A stretch of DNA of 25,878 nucleotides, taken from assembly GCA_040755975.1 (NCBI GenBank), contig JBFLZY010000037.1, forward strand, positions 1 through 25,878, given 5' to 3'. The notes below the pieces were generated by a model. It saw nothing but the letters and a program-made list of their open reading frames with translations. It had not been told where the DNA came from and made no database searches. Below, piece after piece: positions 14,934-23,547 of this stretch. This DNA comes from JAIMBK01 sp040755975 (lineage in GTDB: Bacteria > Bacillota > Desulfotomaculia > Desulfotomaculales > Nap2-2B). Made by a program: the position numbers and the translations under genes. Within the stretch, counting starts at the first letter, position 1, and every line of letters begins with the position of its first letter.

Positions 14934-15664
14934 CCGTCAACGACAAGCACGTGACCGGTTACGAAGGAAGAGGCAGGGGAAACAAGGAATAAAACAGCCT
15001 GCGCTACGTCCTGGGCAGTGCAAAACCGCCGTAAAGGAATCCTTTTTAATAACGCGGTGGAAATTTTTTCATCCTTCATTATAAATTCGGTAAGGGGGGT
15101 ACGGGCGTAACCCGGCGCCACGGCGTTAACACGAATATTATAACCGGCCCATTCGCGGGCCAGGTTCCGGGTCAAGGCAACCAGTCCCGTTTTACTTAAC
15201 GAGTATACCGCCGTATTTTTTTCGGCCACCAGAGCGCCGACAGAAGCGATGTTGACGATATTGCCGCCTCCGCGCTTAATCATTTCCCGGCCCGCCGCCT
15301 GCGCGGCAAAAAAAGCTCCCTTTAAGTTGACGTCGATCACCCGGCTCCACTCTTGTTCCGTTACTTCCAAAGCGGGCTTCCCCAGGGTCACGCCGGCATT
15401 ATTAATAAGGATATCCACCCCTGTGTATTTTTCTTTTACTTGTTCAAGCACTTCTCTGATCCGGGCGACTTCCGAAACATCCGCCTGGAATGCCGCCGCC
15501 TCGTTTCCCAGGGAACGGACCGCCCGGACTACCTCTTTTGCTTTGGCCAGTTCTTTATCGACCACGGCGACCGATGCCCCCGATTGGGCCAGGACCAGGC
15601 TGATCTCCCGGCCAAACTCTCCTCCCCCGCCGGTAACAACGGCTACCTTTCCGGCTAACTGCAA
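14915..15664 (-). CDS. SDR-family oxidoreductase (FabG-like)
   Basis: A 249-residue classical short-chain dehydrogenase/reductase. The nucleotide-binding loop is TGGGGEFG (~11-18), varying from the usual TGxxxGIG by Glu-Phe. It is followed by D36 after the second strand (VAVVDKEL), favouring NAD over NADP, NNAG at ~88-91, the catalytic S140 region (IVNIASVGA) and Y153-x3-K157 (YSLSK). It ends in VTGHVLVVDGGQ. Such enzymes interconvert hydroxy and keto groups, for example 3-hydroxyacyl-CoA and 3-oxoacyl-CoA. The start is TTG 15664, supported by GGAGGT eight bases upstream. Being near a CoA ligase, hydratase and carboxylate transporters suggests the 3-hydroxyacyl-CoA dehydrogenase role, but this is inference. 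Confidence 0.9.
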   Translation of the reverse strand: MQLAGKVAVVTGGGGEFGREISLVLAQSGASVAVVDKELAKAKEVVRAVRSLGNEAAAFQADVSEVARIREVLEQVKEKYTGVDILINNAGVTLGKPALEVTEQEWSRVIDVNLKGAFFAAQAAGREMIKRGGGNIVNIASVGALVAEKNTAVYSLSKTGLVALTRNLAREWAGYNIRVNAVAPGYARTPLTEFIMKDEKISTALLKRIPLRRFCTAQDVAQAVLFLVSPASSFVTGHVLVVDGGQSTG

Positions 15665-15899
15665 CTACGCGCACCTCCAGGTTAAATGTGGAATACATCG
15701 ATAACAACAAATATTAAAATGAGCAGCTTCCATACTTCATGAAGCCCGGCAATTTTCCGGGTGAACAAATCACAAAGATTATGCTTGTGTACAGCCACAA
15801 GAGGTGCAAAAACTGTGCCAGCCGGCAAGGATTATTCGTCGAGCGCTCTTCCAGTTATTAATTGTAAAAAAACAAGACATCTGTATGATCTGAAAACAA
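15665..15899. other. intergenic gap, no gene seen
   Basis: A moderately AT-rich 235-base gap between the permease and SDR genes. It holds a short hairpin, CCCGG (15745-15749) with CCGGG (15757-15761), and a nearby palindrome CTTCATGAAG, but no T-run and no convincing ORF. It may contain the SDR promoter. Confidence 0.4.
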
Positions 15900-17192
15900 T
15901 CACGCAATTGCCCCGATAATCCGCCAGTAAAATGTTGAAAGCAAAACAATGAATAAGGTGACAAGGGAGAAGAGTGTGGCTACTAAATACCGTTGGTGAT
16001 TGCTCCAGGCCCTGTTATTGGTTATCCCTTCACCAACCAAGATTGATAAATTTTGGTATGAAAACCAGAAAACGTGGGCGGGCAGCATAATCATCGCCCC
16101 CAGGACAAGTGGTTGGATACCGCTGGAAACGGCTAAATCCTTTGTAATGAGAAAAAGAATGGTTAAGGTTAAAAAGCCCATCGGATCGAAAAATTTCAAT
16201 AATACCGTCAAGATAAACAAAGAACCGGCAAAGTAAAAGATATTGCCGTTATCCAGAGCAAACCATTTGAGAAATTGATCGGTGATGATTCGTTGAAAGC
16301 CATACTCCCCAATTATTTTCGTCAGACCCATTAATCCCCCGATATAGAGGACCAAGTGCCAGGAAATGGCCGGGCTGATCTCATTTTGCCGGATTAAACC
16401 CGCAGCAAAAAACAGGGCCAAGCAAACGATACCGGTGATCGTTCCGTTGATTCCGTGCCAGGATTGCGTCATCCAGGCAATAACAGCCAGGGAAATGATG
16501 GCCATGGCGATAATTTCTTCCCTGGAGAACGGGCTGTCAATCCGGGATACAGAATGTACATTTCGCAAGGTTAGTGCTCTTGGACGCAGGGCCAACAAAA
16601 TTATCGGAATGACGCTTAAACTCCATAGAAAAGCAGGCAAACTGAAAACTTTAAGCCAATTCCACCAGGTGATGGTTCCCTGCTCAGCGGGCGGAAATAA
16701 ACCAAGAAAAAAGGGGCCCCAAAGGGCACCTGTCAAAAAAGAGATGCCCGGCACAACAGACATCAATACCGATCCGAAAAGAATTGTTGCCGTTTCAGGG
16801 CTACGTTCCTCTAATTCCAACTCCTTCACCAGGGTCCAGGCGATCGGCGCCATAATCGCTGTCCGCACGGTCATGGAGGGTATTCCCAGGGACAAAAGAG
16901 CTCCGGTAACAAGAAAAGCAAACAATATTCCCGGATAAGAGGTTCCGAATTTACCGATCAGAAAAAAGCAAATCCTTCGCCCCAAGCCAGTTTTTTCGAC
17001 AACATAACCGTAAAAAAGAACGCTCACCAGCAACCAGAAACTCGGATTGGTAAATCCGTTAAAAACAAGCTCCGGCCGCACCCCCAGCGCCAGGAAAGAA
17101 CTCATCATCAGAAGGGCGGTAACACTGCCGGGAAGCAGATTAAAAACCCAGAATATTACAGCGCAAAGAATCACGGCCAGGATCATGAACAT
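15900..17192 (-). CDS. SLC13/DASS-type anion (carboxylate) permease
   Basis: A 430-residue integral membrane protein with about 11-12 hydrophobic segments along its whole length. The layout is of the divalent anion:sodium symporter/ArsB-NhaD superfamily. The first half contains NGFTNPSFWLLVSVLFYGYVV and SLGIPSMTVRTAIMAPIA, resembling the SNT-like anion-binding hairpin of SLC13 proteins. Members carry dicarboxylates, citrate, sulfate or related anions; the substrate cannot be told here. ATG 17192 is preferred over a TTG ten codons upstream; AAAGGAG lies 13 bases before it. It sits just downstream of the TRAP transporter, an unusual doubling of carboxylate uptake systems. Confidence 0.82.
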   Translation of the reverse strand: MFMILAVILCAVIFWVFNLLPGSVTALLMMSSFLALGVRPELVFNGFTNPSFWLLVSVLFYGYVVEKTGLGRRICFFLIGKFGTSYPGILFAFLVTGALLSLGIPSMTVRTAIMAPIAWTLVKELELEERSPETATILFGSVLMSVVPGISFLTGALWGPFFLGLFPPAEQGTITWWNWLKVFSLPAFLWSLSVIPIILLALRPRALTLRNVHSVSRIDSPFSREEIIAMAIISLAVIAWMTQSWHGINGTITGIVCLALFFAAGLIRQNEISPAISWHLVLYIGGLMGLTKIIGEYGFQRIITDQFLKWFALDNGNIFYFAGSLFILTVLLKFFDPMGFLTLTILFLITKDLAVSSGIQPLVLGAMIMLPAHVFWFSYQNLSILVGEGITNNRAWSNHQRYLVATLFSLVTLFIVLLSTFYWRIIGAIA

Positions 17193-17317
17193 CTCAAGAC
17201 AAGATCTCCTTTGCCCCAACACGTTCTGATTACCGGGAACCGCTTCCTTAAGGCTTGTGTATCTGCCAGGTCAGTAACGTTTTCTGAGTTGACTGGATAG
17301 CCATCGAAAAAGGTAAG

Positions 17318-18619
17318 CTACTTTAATAACCCTGGTAAATACAATGAAAGTGAAGGAAAAGCTACAACTATTCCCGTAGTCAGAATAATTGCGATCAAGA
17401 AGGGTATTGTGCCTTTAAAAATTTGCCCGAGGGGTATTTCGGGAGCAAGTGCTTTTACGACATAGACATTAACACCTACCGGCGGGGTAAGTACACCCAT
17501 ATTTGACACAAGCACAATAATTACCCCAAACCAAATTAAGTCCAGGCCAAGGTGTTTGATGATCGGAAAAATTATGGGCACCAGGAGTGTAATCAAGGCC
17601 ATTACGTCGATAAAAAAGCCCCCGATGAAAAAGATGAAAATGATCACGGCCACAATCGCCGTGGGAGATAATGGAAGATTTTGCACCCAACCGGCGAGGT
17701 AAAAAGGAATTGTACTTACGGCCATGAAACGGCCGAAGATCGTGGCGCCGGCGATCACCGCGAGGATCATTGTGGCCGTGCGTAAGCCGTCCTTCGTCAG
17801 TTCCACGAAGTTTTCCCAGGTTACTTGACGCCTGAACAGGCCGATGAGCAGGGCGAGAGCGGCCCCGATGCCGCCGGCCTGGACGGGGCTGAACCAACCA
17901 AGAAACAAACCGCCGATTACCAGCACAAAGACGCCTAAGGCCTCAAAAGCACTGAAAAACGCCTTCAACTTTGCCTTCATGCTGATGCTTTCACCCGGCG
18001 GGCCCAATTCGGGCTTGAAACGGCACATCAGGTAGACCGTCAGCCCGAAGAACAGCGTAAGGACCAACCCGGGTAAAATTCCGGCGATAAAAAGTTTCCC
18101 TATGGATTGTTCAGTTAAAAAGCCATAGACGATAAAAACCGTGCTTGGTGGAATTAAAATCCCCAGCGTGCCTCCTGAAGCCACAGTGCCCGTGGCCAGG
18201 GTATCATTGTAATGATATTTTCTCATTTCCGGAAGCGCTATTTTACCCATGGTGGCGGCAGTAGCGGCTGTTGACCCGCAGATAGCCGCGAAACCCGCGC
18301 ACCCAATGATTGTTGCTATACCCAGACCACCCTTACGATCCCCCACAAGTCCGTAGGCCGCTTCGTAAAGTCTCTCCCCAATACCAGCAACAAAAGCAAA
18401 AGACCCCATGAGTACGAACATGGTGATCGCGCTTAAGGAGTACGATGCAAACTGCCCGAAAAAATCACGCGCCAAAATACTTAATCCTGCCTGCCACGAA
18501 CTGATCCAGCCAAACCCGAGTACGCCCACTATCGCCATGGCAAAGGCAATGGGCACTCTTAGAAAAACCAGTACAAAGAGGAGGGCAATTCCCCAAAGGC
18601 CGATCTCAACTGGACTCAT
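17318..18619 (-). CDS. dctM: TRAP transporter large permease subunit DctM
   Basis: A 433-residue multi-pass membrane protein of the DctM family, the transport-conducting subunit of TRAP systems driven by the sodium gradient. Typical blocks are LRVPIAFAMAIVGVLGF, GCAGFAAICGSTAATAATMG, ALPEMRKYHYNDTLATGTVA, GGTLGILIPPSTVFIVYG and GVLTPPVGVNVYVV near the end. ATG 18619, with AAGGGG eight bases upstream, is chosen over one three codons earlier. It overlaps the end of dctQ by 14 bases, so the two permease subunits are translationally coupled. Confidence 0.95.
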   Translation of the reverse strand: MSPVEIGLWGIALLFVLVFLRVPIAFAMAIVGVLGFGWISSWQAGLSILARDFFGQFASYSLSAITMFVLMGSFAFVAGIGERLYEAAYGLVGDRKGGLGIATIIGCAGFAAICGSTAATAATMGKIALPEMRKYHYNDTLATGTVASGGTLGILIPPSTVFIVYGFLTEQSIGKLFIAGILPGLVLTLFFGLTVYLMCRFKPELGPPGESISMKAKLKAFFSAFEALGVFVLVIGGLFLGWFSPVQAGGIGAALALLIGLFRRQVTWENFVELTKDGLRTATMILAVIAGATIFGRFMAVSTIPFYLAGWVQNLPLSPTAIVAVIIFIFFIGGFFIDVMALITLLVPIIFPIIKHLGLDLIWFGVIIVLVSNMGVLTPPVGVNVYVVKALAPEIPLGQIFKGTIPFLIAIILTTGIVVAFPSLSLYLPGLLK

Positions 18620-19103
18620 GCTTAGCACCCCTTTCCCGGGAAGGCAATGGTTTCGCCGGCAAGAGTTGACCGGCGAAAAATAAAGAAGCTATAACAGCAG
18701 CGAAGGCAAGAAAAAAAGCAAAAGGATACAGGGGAATATGTGCCGTTGAACTTATTTCTCCCGCTTTTTGAAGGGATAATCCATAAATGAAACTTTCCCG
18801 GGCTAAAAGAATGAAAAAGGCAAAACAAATCATAGAAACAAATTTATTAACAACATTTTTTACTGGCTCAGGCAGATGCCAGACCAGAAATTCAAAGGAG
18901 ATATGCCGGTTGGCATAGAAACCAATCGCCACAGTACTGCCAATGGCGATAATTTGCAGATAGCCAACCCATTCGATTGCCCCCGGAAGAGGTTTGTTAA
19001 ATACCTTGGAGCCGACCACATCGACCACAGTAAAAAGGAGCATTAACAATAGTCCGGCAATGCCCGCCCACTCCAGACCTTCCGCAACGCGCCGAAACCT
19101 CAT
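18606..19103 (-). CDS. dctQ: TRAP transporter small permease subunit DctQ
   Basis: A 165-residue protein with four membrane segments (about residues 10-31, 45-66, 86-105 and 127-147), matching DctQ. It includes PLPGAIEWVGYLQIIAIGSTVAIGFYANRHI, the conserved region between the first two helices. DctQ pairs with DctM in the membrane. The ATG at 19103 follows GGAGGT seven bases upstream and replaces an in-frame start nine codons earlier that lacks a site. It lies between the binding-protein and DctM genes. Confidence 0.93.
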   Translation of the reverse strand: MRFRRVAEGLEWAGIAGLLLMLLFTVVDVVGSKVFNKPLPGAIEWVGYLQIIAIGSTVAIGFYANRHISFEFLVWHLPEPVKNVVNKFVSMICFAFFILLARESFIYGLSLQKAGEISSTAHIPLYPFAFFLAFAAVIASLFFAGQLLPAKPLPSRERGAKHESS

Positions 19104-19203
19104 CAACAATACCTCCTTTTTCGACCTCATTTTGCCATTACGACTTGCTTGCCCGTGACCATGTCCTGTTTTGACGAAAATAACAGTTCAGGAAAAAACT
19201 AAG

Positions 19204-19256
19204 TTAGGGCCACCCTCTCCTGAATGCTGCCCACCTGATGAAAGTGGCGGCCCTAA
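19204..19256 (-). other. stem-loop between dctP and dctQ
   Basis: TTAGGGCC (19204-19211) and GGCCCTAA (19249-19256) are exact complements enclosing 37 bases, in the gap after the binding-protein gene. There is no T-run. Such hairpins often protect the binding-protein mRNA and lower expression of the permease genes behind it; that role is inferred. Confidence 0.4.
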
Positions 19257-19281
19257 TCAGCTTGGAATATTAAACCGGCTC

Positions 19282-20436
19282 TTAAAGTTTTATCCGAACA
19301 TCTTCCGGACCGGTCGACGATTTAACTCCCTGTTCTTTTTGCTGTTTGGTCCAGTAGTCGATCCGTTCCCGGATGAAACTAATCCAGCTATTCACTTCCT
19401 CCCTGGAATAACCCTTGGCAACCATGTTGTTTGTATAACCTTCGATGACCTTGTCCGCCAGCTGCTTCCAGAGCGCCAGCTCCTCCTGGCTCAACTCAAT
19501 AATGTTGTACCCGGCTTCCCTGGCATATTTCTTTCCATCGATATCGACCTGATTCCACATATCCGTTAATTTTTTGCTAAAGTCGCCCTGGACATAATCG
19601 GTGATCGTCTTCTGGAGATCCGGCGGGAGACTGTCCCATGTCTTGTTGTTCATGACAATATAGAAGGTATAAACCTGCCCCAGAGGCCAAACCTCAGTTG
19701 CACATTTGGTAACTTCTCCATATTTAAAGGTCTTGATCGTTTCCCAGGGAATCAAAAGACCGTCAATGACATGCCTGGACAGGGCATCATAAGCTTCCGG
19801 CATCGGTACCGGAACCGCTGTGGCCCCCAACGCCTCCACAAGCTTTGCTATATAGCCGGTACCTCTTAATTTAAGGCCCTTAAGATCGCCTGGTTTTTTC
19901 ACCGGCGTTGAGATTGTAATGATATTATTTACCGGGGAGGTATGCAACGTGAGCATGTGCGTGTCTTTAAATTCTTTCGGTTGAAACTTGTTGTAAAAAT
20001 CAACAGCTACATGGTTGGCAACCCAGGCGTTCGGAAAACCCAAGGGAAGGTCAAGAACCTCGGTCTGAGTGAACCTGCCGAAGGTATAACCCAGGTTCGA
20101 AAGACCGATGTCGGCAATTCCCTGGACAACCCCGTCATACATTTTGTCCGGTCCGAGCAACATAGTGCCGGGGTAGTATTCAACAACGACCTTGCCGTTA
20201 GTAATTTTCTTGATGTCATCAGCAAATTCTTGACCGATTTTTCCTTGTCTGCTCTCTGCAGGAAAGTAATTTGCAAACCTCAGCTTTATGGGCGCCGCTG
20301 CCTGTTTCTCACCTGCCGGAGCTGTTTTATCAGCCGAACTTTGCGGAGCAGCCCCTTTTTGCCCGCAACCGGCAGCCAGCAAAAGCACAAATCCCAACAT
20401 GAACGCAATCAACAATAATTTACCATTTGTTTTCAC
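19282..20436 (-). CDS. dctP: TRAP transporter substrate-binding lipoprotein DctP
   Basis: A 384-residue extracytoplasmic binding protein. The signal peptide ends in the lipobox LAAGC with C24 as the lipid-anchored cysteine, followed by a flexible Ala/Lys/Gln-rich linker. The mature part has the DctP pattern: RFANYFPAES, VEYYPGTMLLGPDKMYDGVVQGIADIGL, GDLKGLKLRGTG with the arginine that usually contacts the carboxylate, and then PMPEAYDALSRHVIDG. It starts at a GTG (20436) with AAGGAGG eight bases upstream. The gene follows the acyl-CoA ligase gene by 178 bases, suggesting the ligase acts on what this system imports. Confidence 0.95.
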   Translation of the reverse strand: MKTNGKLLLIAFMLGFVLLLAAGCGQKGAAPQSSADKTAPAGEKQAAAPIKLRFANYFPAESRQGKIGQEFADDIKKITNGKVVVEYYPGTMLLGPDKMYDGVVQGIADIGLSNLGYTFGRFTQTEVLDLPLGFPNAWVANHVAVDFYNKFQPKEFKDTHMLTLHTSPVNNIITISTPVKKPGDLKGLKLRGTGYIAKLVEALGATAVPVPMPEAYDALSRHVIDGLLIPWETIKTFKYGEVTKCATEVWPLGQVYTFYIVMNNKTWDSLPPDLQKTITDYVQGDFSKKLTDMWNQVDIDGKKYAREAGYNIIELSQEELALWKQLADKVIEGYTNNMVAKGYSREEVNSWISFIRERIDYWTKQQKEQGVKSSTGPEDVRIKL

Positions 20437-20614
20437 GGGACATCCCTCCTTAAAAATTTTTTATGTGAATTATCCCTGATGAAAATTTTCTGCCACTTGA
20501 GTTCCTGGCGAACCACCTCATTTCCGCTCGCTTGGGCCGGAAAGCTTCACCCAACCTTTGAAAACGCCGGACTCTTGCCCCCGTTATAGGGTGATCCAAT
20601 CTTCCCTGATGGCG

Positions 20615-21943
20615 TTAAAATTTGCGAATGACCCGTTTGGCTTTTAAATCAAACCGCTCCAGCGTGCCGACCGGCACGGCGACGGCATCCACCCGGATTT
20701 GGAGGTTGTTTCTGATTTCATCTTTCACTTTGCTTAAGAAAGTGTTAATTTTCTCTGGAGAAAGTATGGCTTCGTCGATTTCCAGTTGCAGGGATAATTC
20801 GTTCATCTCTCTTTCCCGGAACACGATAATCCGGAACTCGCCGATTGCGGGGAACTTGCGGAGAATATTTTCGATTGCCGAGGGGTAGACGTTGATCCCG
20901 CGGACGATGAACATATCGTCGACCCGACCCAAAATCCCCCCTTCCAGGCGGACGAACGGGCACCCGCAGGAACACGGTTCCCTGTTCAGGCGCACCCTGT
21001 CCCCAGTACGGTAACGAATCAGGGGCATTCCTGCCCGCCCCAGGTTGGTGAGAATCAATTCGCCCTCCCGGCCGTCCGGGCAGAGGGTGCCCGTTTGGGG
21101 ATCGCGCACTTCGGCAATAAATTCATCCTCAATAATGTGCAAAGACCTGGGTTCGCCCCGGCAGGTAAAACTGATTGCTCCCATTTCCGTCATTCCGTGG
21201 TGATCGAAACATCCGGCCCCCCAGAGGGACTCGATTTTCTCGCGTACGTGAGGGAGGCTTGCTCCTGGCTCACCGGCGTGAATGGTGGTTTGCACGCTTC
21301 CGGCCGCCAGGTCAATCCCGTTTTCCAAAGCTGTTTCAGCCAGGCGCAGGGCGTAAGTGGGGGTGCAGACGATAACCGTGGGCCGGTTTTCTAAAATAAA
21401 CCGGAGCCTGGTGAGGGTATCCTGTCCGCCGCCCGGAATGGCCAGGGCCCCTATTTTGCGGGCTCCTTCAAAGGCAGCCCAAAAGCCGATAAAAGGCCCA
21501 AAGGAAAAAGGGAAGTAGATAATGTCCTCCGGAACCACTCCGGCACCCCGGTAAACGTACCCCCAGCACCCGGCCCACCAGCTCCAGCTTTCTTCCGTAT
21601 CCAGCCAGTATAAAGGCCGGCCGGTGGTTCCCGAGGTCTGGTGGAGCCGGATATATTTTCTTAACGGAAAAGTAAGATTCGTCCCATAGGGCGGGTTATT
21701 TTCCTGATCCTGCACCAGTTCGCTCTTTTCCGTAAAGGGCAGGCGGTAAAAATCTTCCCAGTCTTTCAGCTCGCCGGGGTGGGCAAGGCCCGCTTCCCGC
21801 CACTTGTTTTGGTAGAATTGGTTGGTCGGCCAGATCTGCCGGACCAGGGTAGTAAATTGTTTCCACTGGTGCTGGCGTAATTCTTCGGCAGACAACTTTT
21901 CGTGAAGAGAATAGTTGTGTATCTGTACGCTGGTTTCGAACAT
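20615..21943 (-). CDS. PaaK-like acyl/aryl-CoA ligase (AMP-forming)
   Basis: A 442-residue ligase of the phenylacetate-CoA ligase type within the adenylate-forming superfamily, joining a carboxylic acid to CoA through an acyl-adenylate. Visible motifs are the P-loop TSGTTGRP (103-110), FDHHGMTEMG with the TE pair that binds AMP, YRTGDRVRL, GRVDDMFIVRGINVYPSAIE linking to the C-terminal domain, and DLKAKRVI at the end with a candidate catalytic lysine. A CSCGCP cluster precedes GRVDDM, as in PaaK-like proteins. Length matches the family (~430-440). The ATG at 21943 has GAGGTG upstream. The partner TRAP genes follow. Phenylacetate is one candidate, but PaaK-like proteins act on many acids. Confidence 0.87.
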   Translation of the reverse strand: MFETSVQIHNYSLHEKLSAEELRQHQWKQFTTLVRQIWPTNQFYQNKWREAGLAHPGELKDWEDFYRLPFTEKSELVQDQENNPPYGTNLTFPLRKYIRLHQTSGTTGRPLYWLDTEESWSWWAGCWGYVYRGAGVVPEDIIYFPFSFGPFIGFWAAFEGARKIGALAIPGGGQDTLTRLRFILENRPTVIVCTPTYALRLAETALENGIDLAAGSVQTTIHAGEPGASLPHVREKIESLWGAGCFDHHGMTEMGAISFTCRGEPRSLHIIEDEFIAEVRDPQTGTLCPDGREGELILTNLGRAGMPLIRYRTGDRVRLNREPCSCGCPFVRLEGGILGRVDDMFIVRGINVYPSAIENILRKFPAIGEFRIIVFREREMNELSLQLEIDEAILSPEKINTFLSKVKDEIRNNLQIRVDAVAVPVGTLERFDLKAKRVIRKF

Positions 21944-22090
21944 TTAAGCCGGTACACCTCTTTCTGGCTTCAATCTTAATTTGTTTTTACAGTGCTGCCG
22001 CTTACACTCGAATGTATACTGGGATGCTGCATAAAAAGTCCAAAATTTCTAGAACTATAGATTATTATATAACGTCTTATTAATTAATCA

Positions 22091-22108
22091 ACTACTTAAT
22101 AAGGTAGT
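22091..22108. promoter_or_regulatory. imperfect 18-bp palindrome upstream of the ligase
   Basis: ACTACTTAATAAGGTAGT has matching ACTAC/GTAGT arms with two mismatched base pairs in between. It lies about 150 bases upstream of the CoA ligase, in AT-rich DNA, and could be an operator for a TetR- or FadR-like regulator. No such regulator gene is in the window. Confidence 0.35.
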
Positions 22109-22116
22109 AATTATTT

Positions 22117-22146
22117 AAATTTATTATCTGAAAATTTATTATCTGA
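22117..22146. repeat. 15-bp tandem direct repeat
   Basis: AAATTTATTATCTGA is present twice, head to tail, at 22117-22131 and 22132-22146. It lies immediately beside the palindrome upstream of the ligase and may be a binding site or slippage product. Confidence 0.7.
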
Positions 22147-22198
22147 ATACATCAACCCCCACCAGCTCCAGGCATTGCGCACCCAGGTATATCAAATG

Positions 22199-22235
22199 AG
22201 GCACTTGCCTGTAAAACCATACAGTGGAGGTGCCT
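22199..22235 (+). other. hairpin in front of a 26-codon ORF
   Basis: AGGCAC (22199-22204) pairs with GTGCCT (22230-22235), and inside it CTGT pairs with ACAG around an 8-base loop. The GGAGGT ribosome site of the following ORF lies within the right arm, so folding would hide it. It may also be the end of a decayed mobile element. Confidence 0.4.
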
Positions 22236-22236
22236 G

Positions 22237-22317
22237 ATGGTTTCCAGTATTCTTGCCGTCGATAAGCTTCCGTTTCATCCCGTCATGGCGGCGTGGCCAA
22301 ATCCAGATGCGCCATAA
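22237..22317 (+). CDS. possible 26-aa ORF with strong ribosome site
   Basis: ATG 22237 follows GGAGGT at 5 bases and reads MVSSILAVDKLPFHPVMAAW then six more residues before TAA. It is too short for family recognition. It may be a leader peptide, a fragment of a lost gene, or chance. Confidence 0.2.
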   Translation: MVSSILAVDKLPFHPVMAAWPNPDAP

Positions 22318-22323
22318 GTCAAG

Positions 22324-22363
22324 TATAAAGGGACCGCCCGCCGGGTATTACGCAGACGTCCCT
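22324..22363 (-). terminator. possible terminator after the enoyl-CoA hydratase
   Basis: On the minus strand AGGGAC (22363-22358) and GTCCCT (22334-22329) enclose a GC-rich loop and are followed by TTATAC, just after the crotonase stop. The stem is short and the T-run weak. Confidence 0.35.
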
Positions 22364-22376
22364 CCCGTTCGCCCCC

Positions 22377-23156
22377 TCACTTGCCAGTAAACCTTGGTTT
22401 GCGTTTTTCCATGAAGGCGCTGAACCCTTCCCGGCGGTCGTCGCCGGCGAAGGCCAGGATAAAGTTTTTCACTTCGAAGTCCAGGGCGTCGTGCAGGTTC
22501 ATATTGAGCCCCCTGTTCACCGTTCCTTTTAAGACGCTCAAGGCGTGCGCCGGGCGGGCGGCAAGTTTTAAGGCCAGGGCCTTCGCCTCCCGCATCAGTT
22601 CGGCGGACGGCACCACCTTGTTGACCAGGCCGATCTGTTCAGCGCGGGCGGCGTCGATCATCTCGCCCAGGAAGAGCAGCTCCTTGGCCCTGGCGGCACC
22701 GACCAGCCTCGGCAGGCGCTGTGTGCCCCCGCCGCCGGGGATAATGCCCAGGGTGATCTCGGGCAGCCCGAACTTAGCCCTGTCCGACGCCAGCCTGAAG
22801 TCGCAGGTGAGCGCCAGTTCGCAGCCGCCTCCCAAGGCCAACCCGTTTACTGCTGCAATGGTCGGTTTGCTCATGTTCTCTACCAAATTGCACGTTTCCA
22901 GCGAAACCCGGCAGAACCGGTACATCTCCACCGGGGTCAGGTCCTTCATCTCGCTGATGTCGGCGCCGGCGGCAAAGGCCTTCTCGCCGGAGCCGGTGAT
23001 AATCACCGCCCGCACCGCCGGGTCGGCGTCCAGCTCTTCAGCCGCCTGTCCCAGTTCGCGGAAAAGCTTGCTGTTCAACGGGTTTACCGGGGGGCGGTTT
23101 AAGGTGATTACAGCGATCTCCTCCTCGATATTAAGCAAAAGTGTCTCATACGCCAT
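22377..23156 (-). CDS. enoyl-CoA hydratase/isomerase (crotonase family)
   Basis: A 259-residue crotonase-fold protein that would add water across the double bond of a 2-enoyl-CoA. The oxyanion-hole segments are FAAGADISEM and AAVNGLALGGGCELAL. The two catalytic glutamates are at the expected places, in GGGCELALTCD and FGLPEITLGIIPGGGGTQRLPRL, which favours true hydratase activity over other crotonase reactions. The ATG at 23156, six bases after GGAGGGG, is preferred to a start six codons upstream. Length is normal (~260). It heads the minus-strand run of acid-metabolism genes, 434 bases before the CoA ligase. Confidence 0.93.
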   Translation of the reverse strand: MAYETLLLNIEEEIAVITLNRPPVNPLNSKLFRELGQAAEELDADPAVRAVIITGSGEKAFAAGADISEMKDLTPVEMYRFCRVSLETCNLVENMSKPTIAAVNGLALGGGCELALTCDFRLASDRAKFGLPEITLGIIPGGGGTQRLPRLVGAARAKELLFLGEMIDAARAEQIGLVNKVVPSAELMREAKALALKLAARPAHALSVLKGTVNRGLNMNLHDALDFEVKNFILAFAGDDRREGFSAFMEKRKPRFTGK

Positions 23157-23547
23157 CTTTATCCCCTCCAACATCGTAATGTCGCAGAAATAATTGGCAA
23201 AAGAATAGCTGATGCCTCACGGGCATAGTTTTCCGCGCCGCCTTGAAAAGCTTATGTTGCAAAAATCATACCTTCGTCAAAACAGATAAACACCAGCGGC
23301 GGTACGTGCGTCCCGGTCTCTAATAGTTACCGGGCGGCCGGATCGGGACCGCCTTCCGGAAAAGGTAATAATGTCCGAATTACTTACACTGTATGAAATA
23401 TTGACAGGTCTTCAGGAAAAGTGTTTGGGGGCAGGCAATCCGAACAACCCGTCCACACCTGCTGGCATAAAAATTGCAGTAACATCAAAATACCAGTACC
23501 TGATATCTTCCCATCGCGAGGAAAAAAATCATTCAGGAGGAATTTTT
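23157..23547. other. divergent promoter region
   Basis: This 391-base gap lies between the crotonase (leftward) and the molybdopterin enzyme (rightward) and must hold promoters for both. It contains a hairpin, CCCGGT (23312-23317) with ACCGGG (23329-23334), and a TTGACA at 23401-23406 with no good -10 partner at 16-18 bases. An in-frame extension of the molybdopterin gene from ATG 23371 exists but is poorly supported. Confidence 0.5.

Larger units (their letters stand above)
21958..22376. other. 419-base gap between ligase and crotonase
   Basis: The left half is AT-rich and should hold the ligase promoter, with the tandem repeat and palindrome listed separately. The right half contains a hairpin, a 26-codon plus-strand ORF and a possible terminator for the crotonase gene. 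No longer gene is seen. Confidence 0.5.

Noticed and set aside
22381..23193. Plus-strand 270-aa ORF opposite the crotonase gene
   Set aside because: Ser/Ala/Pro-rich antisense of a clear enoyl-CoA hydratase.
23371..23547. Upstream in-frame start giving a 751-aa molybdopterin enzyme
   Set aside because: The extra 59 residues do not resemble a domain or a twin-arginine signal. The ATG at 23548 has a perfect ribosome site and starts just before the Fe-S motif.
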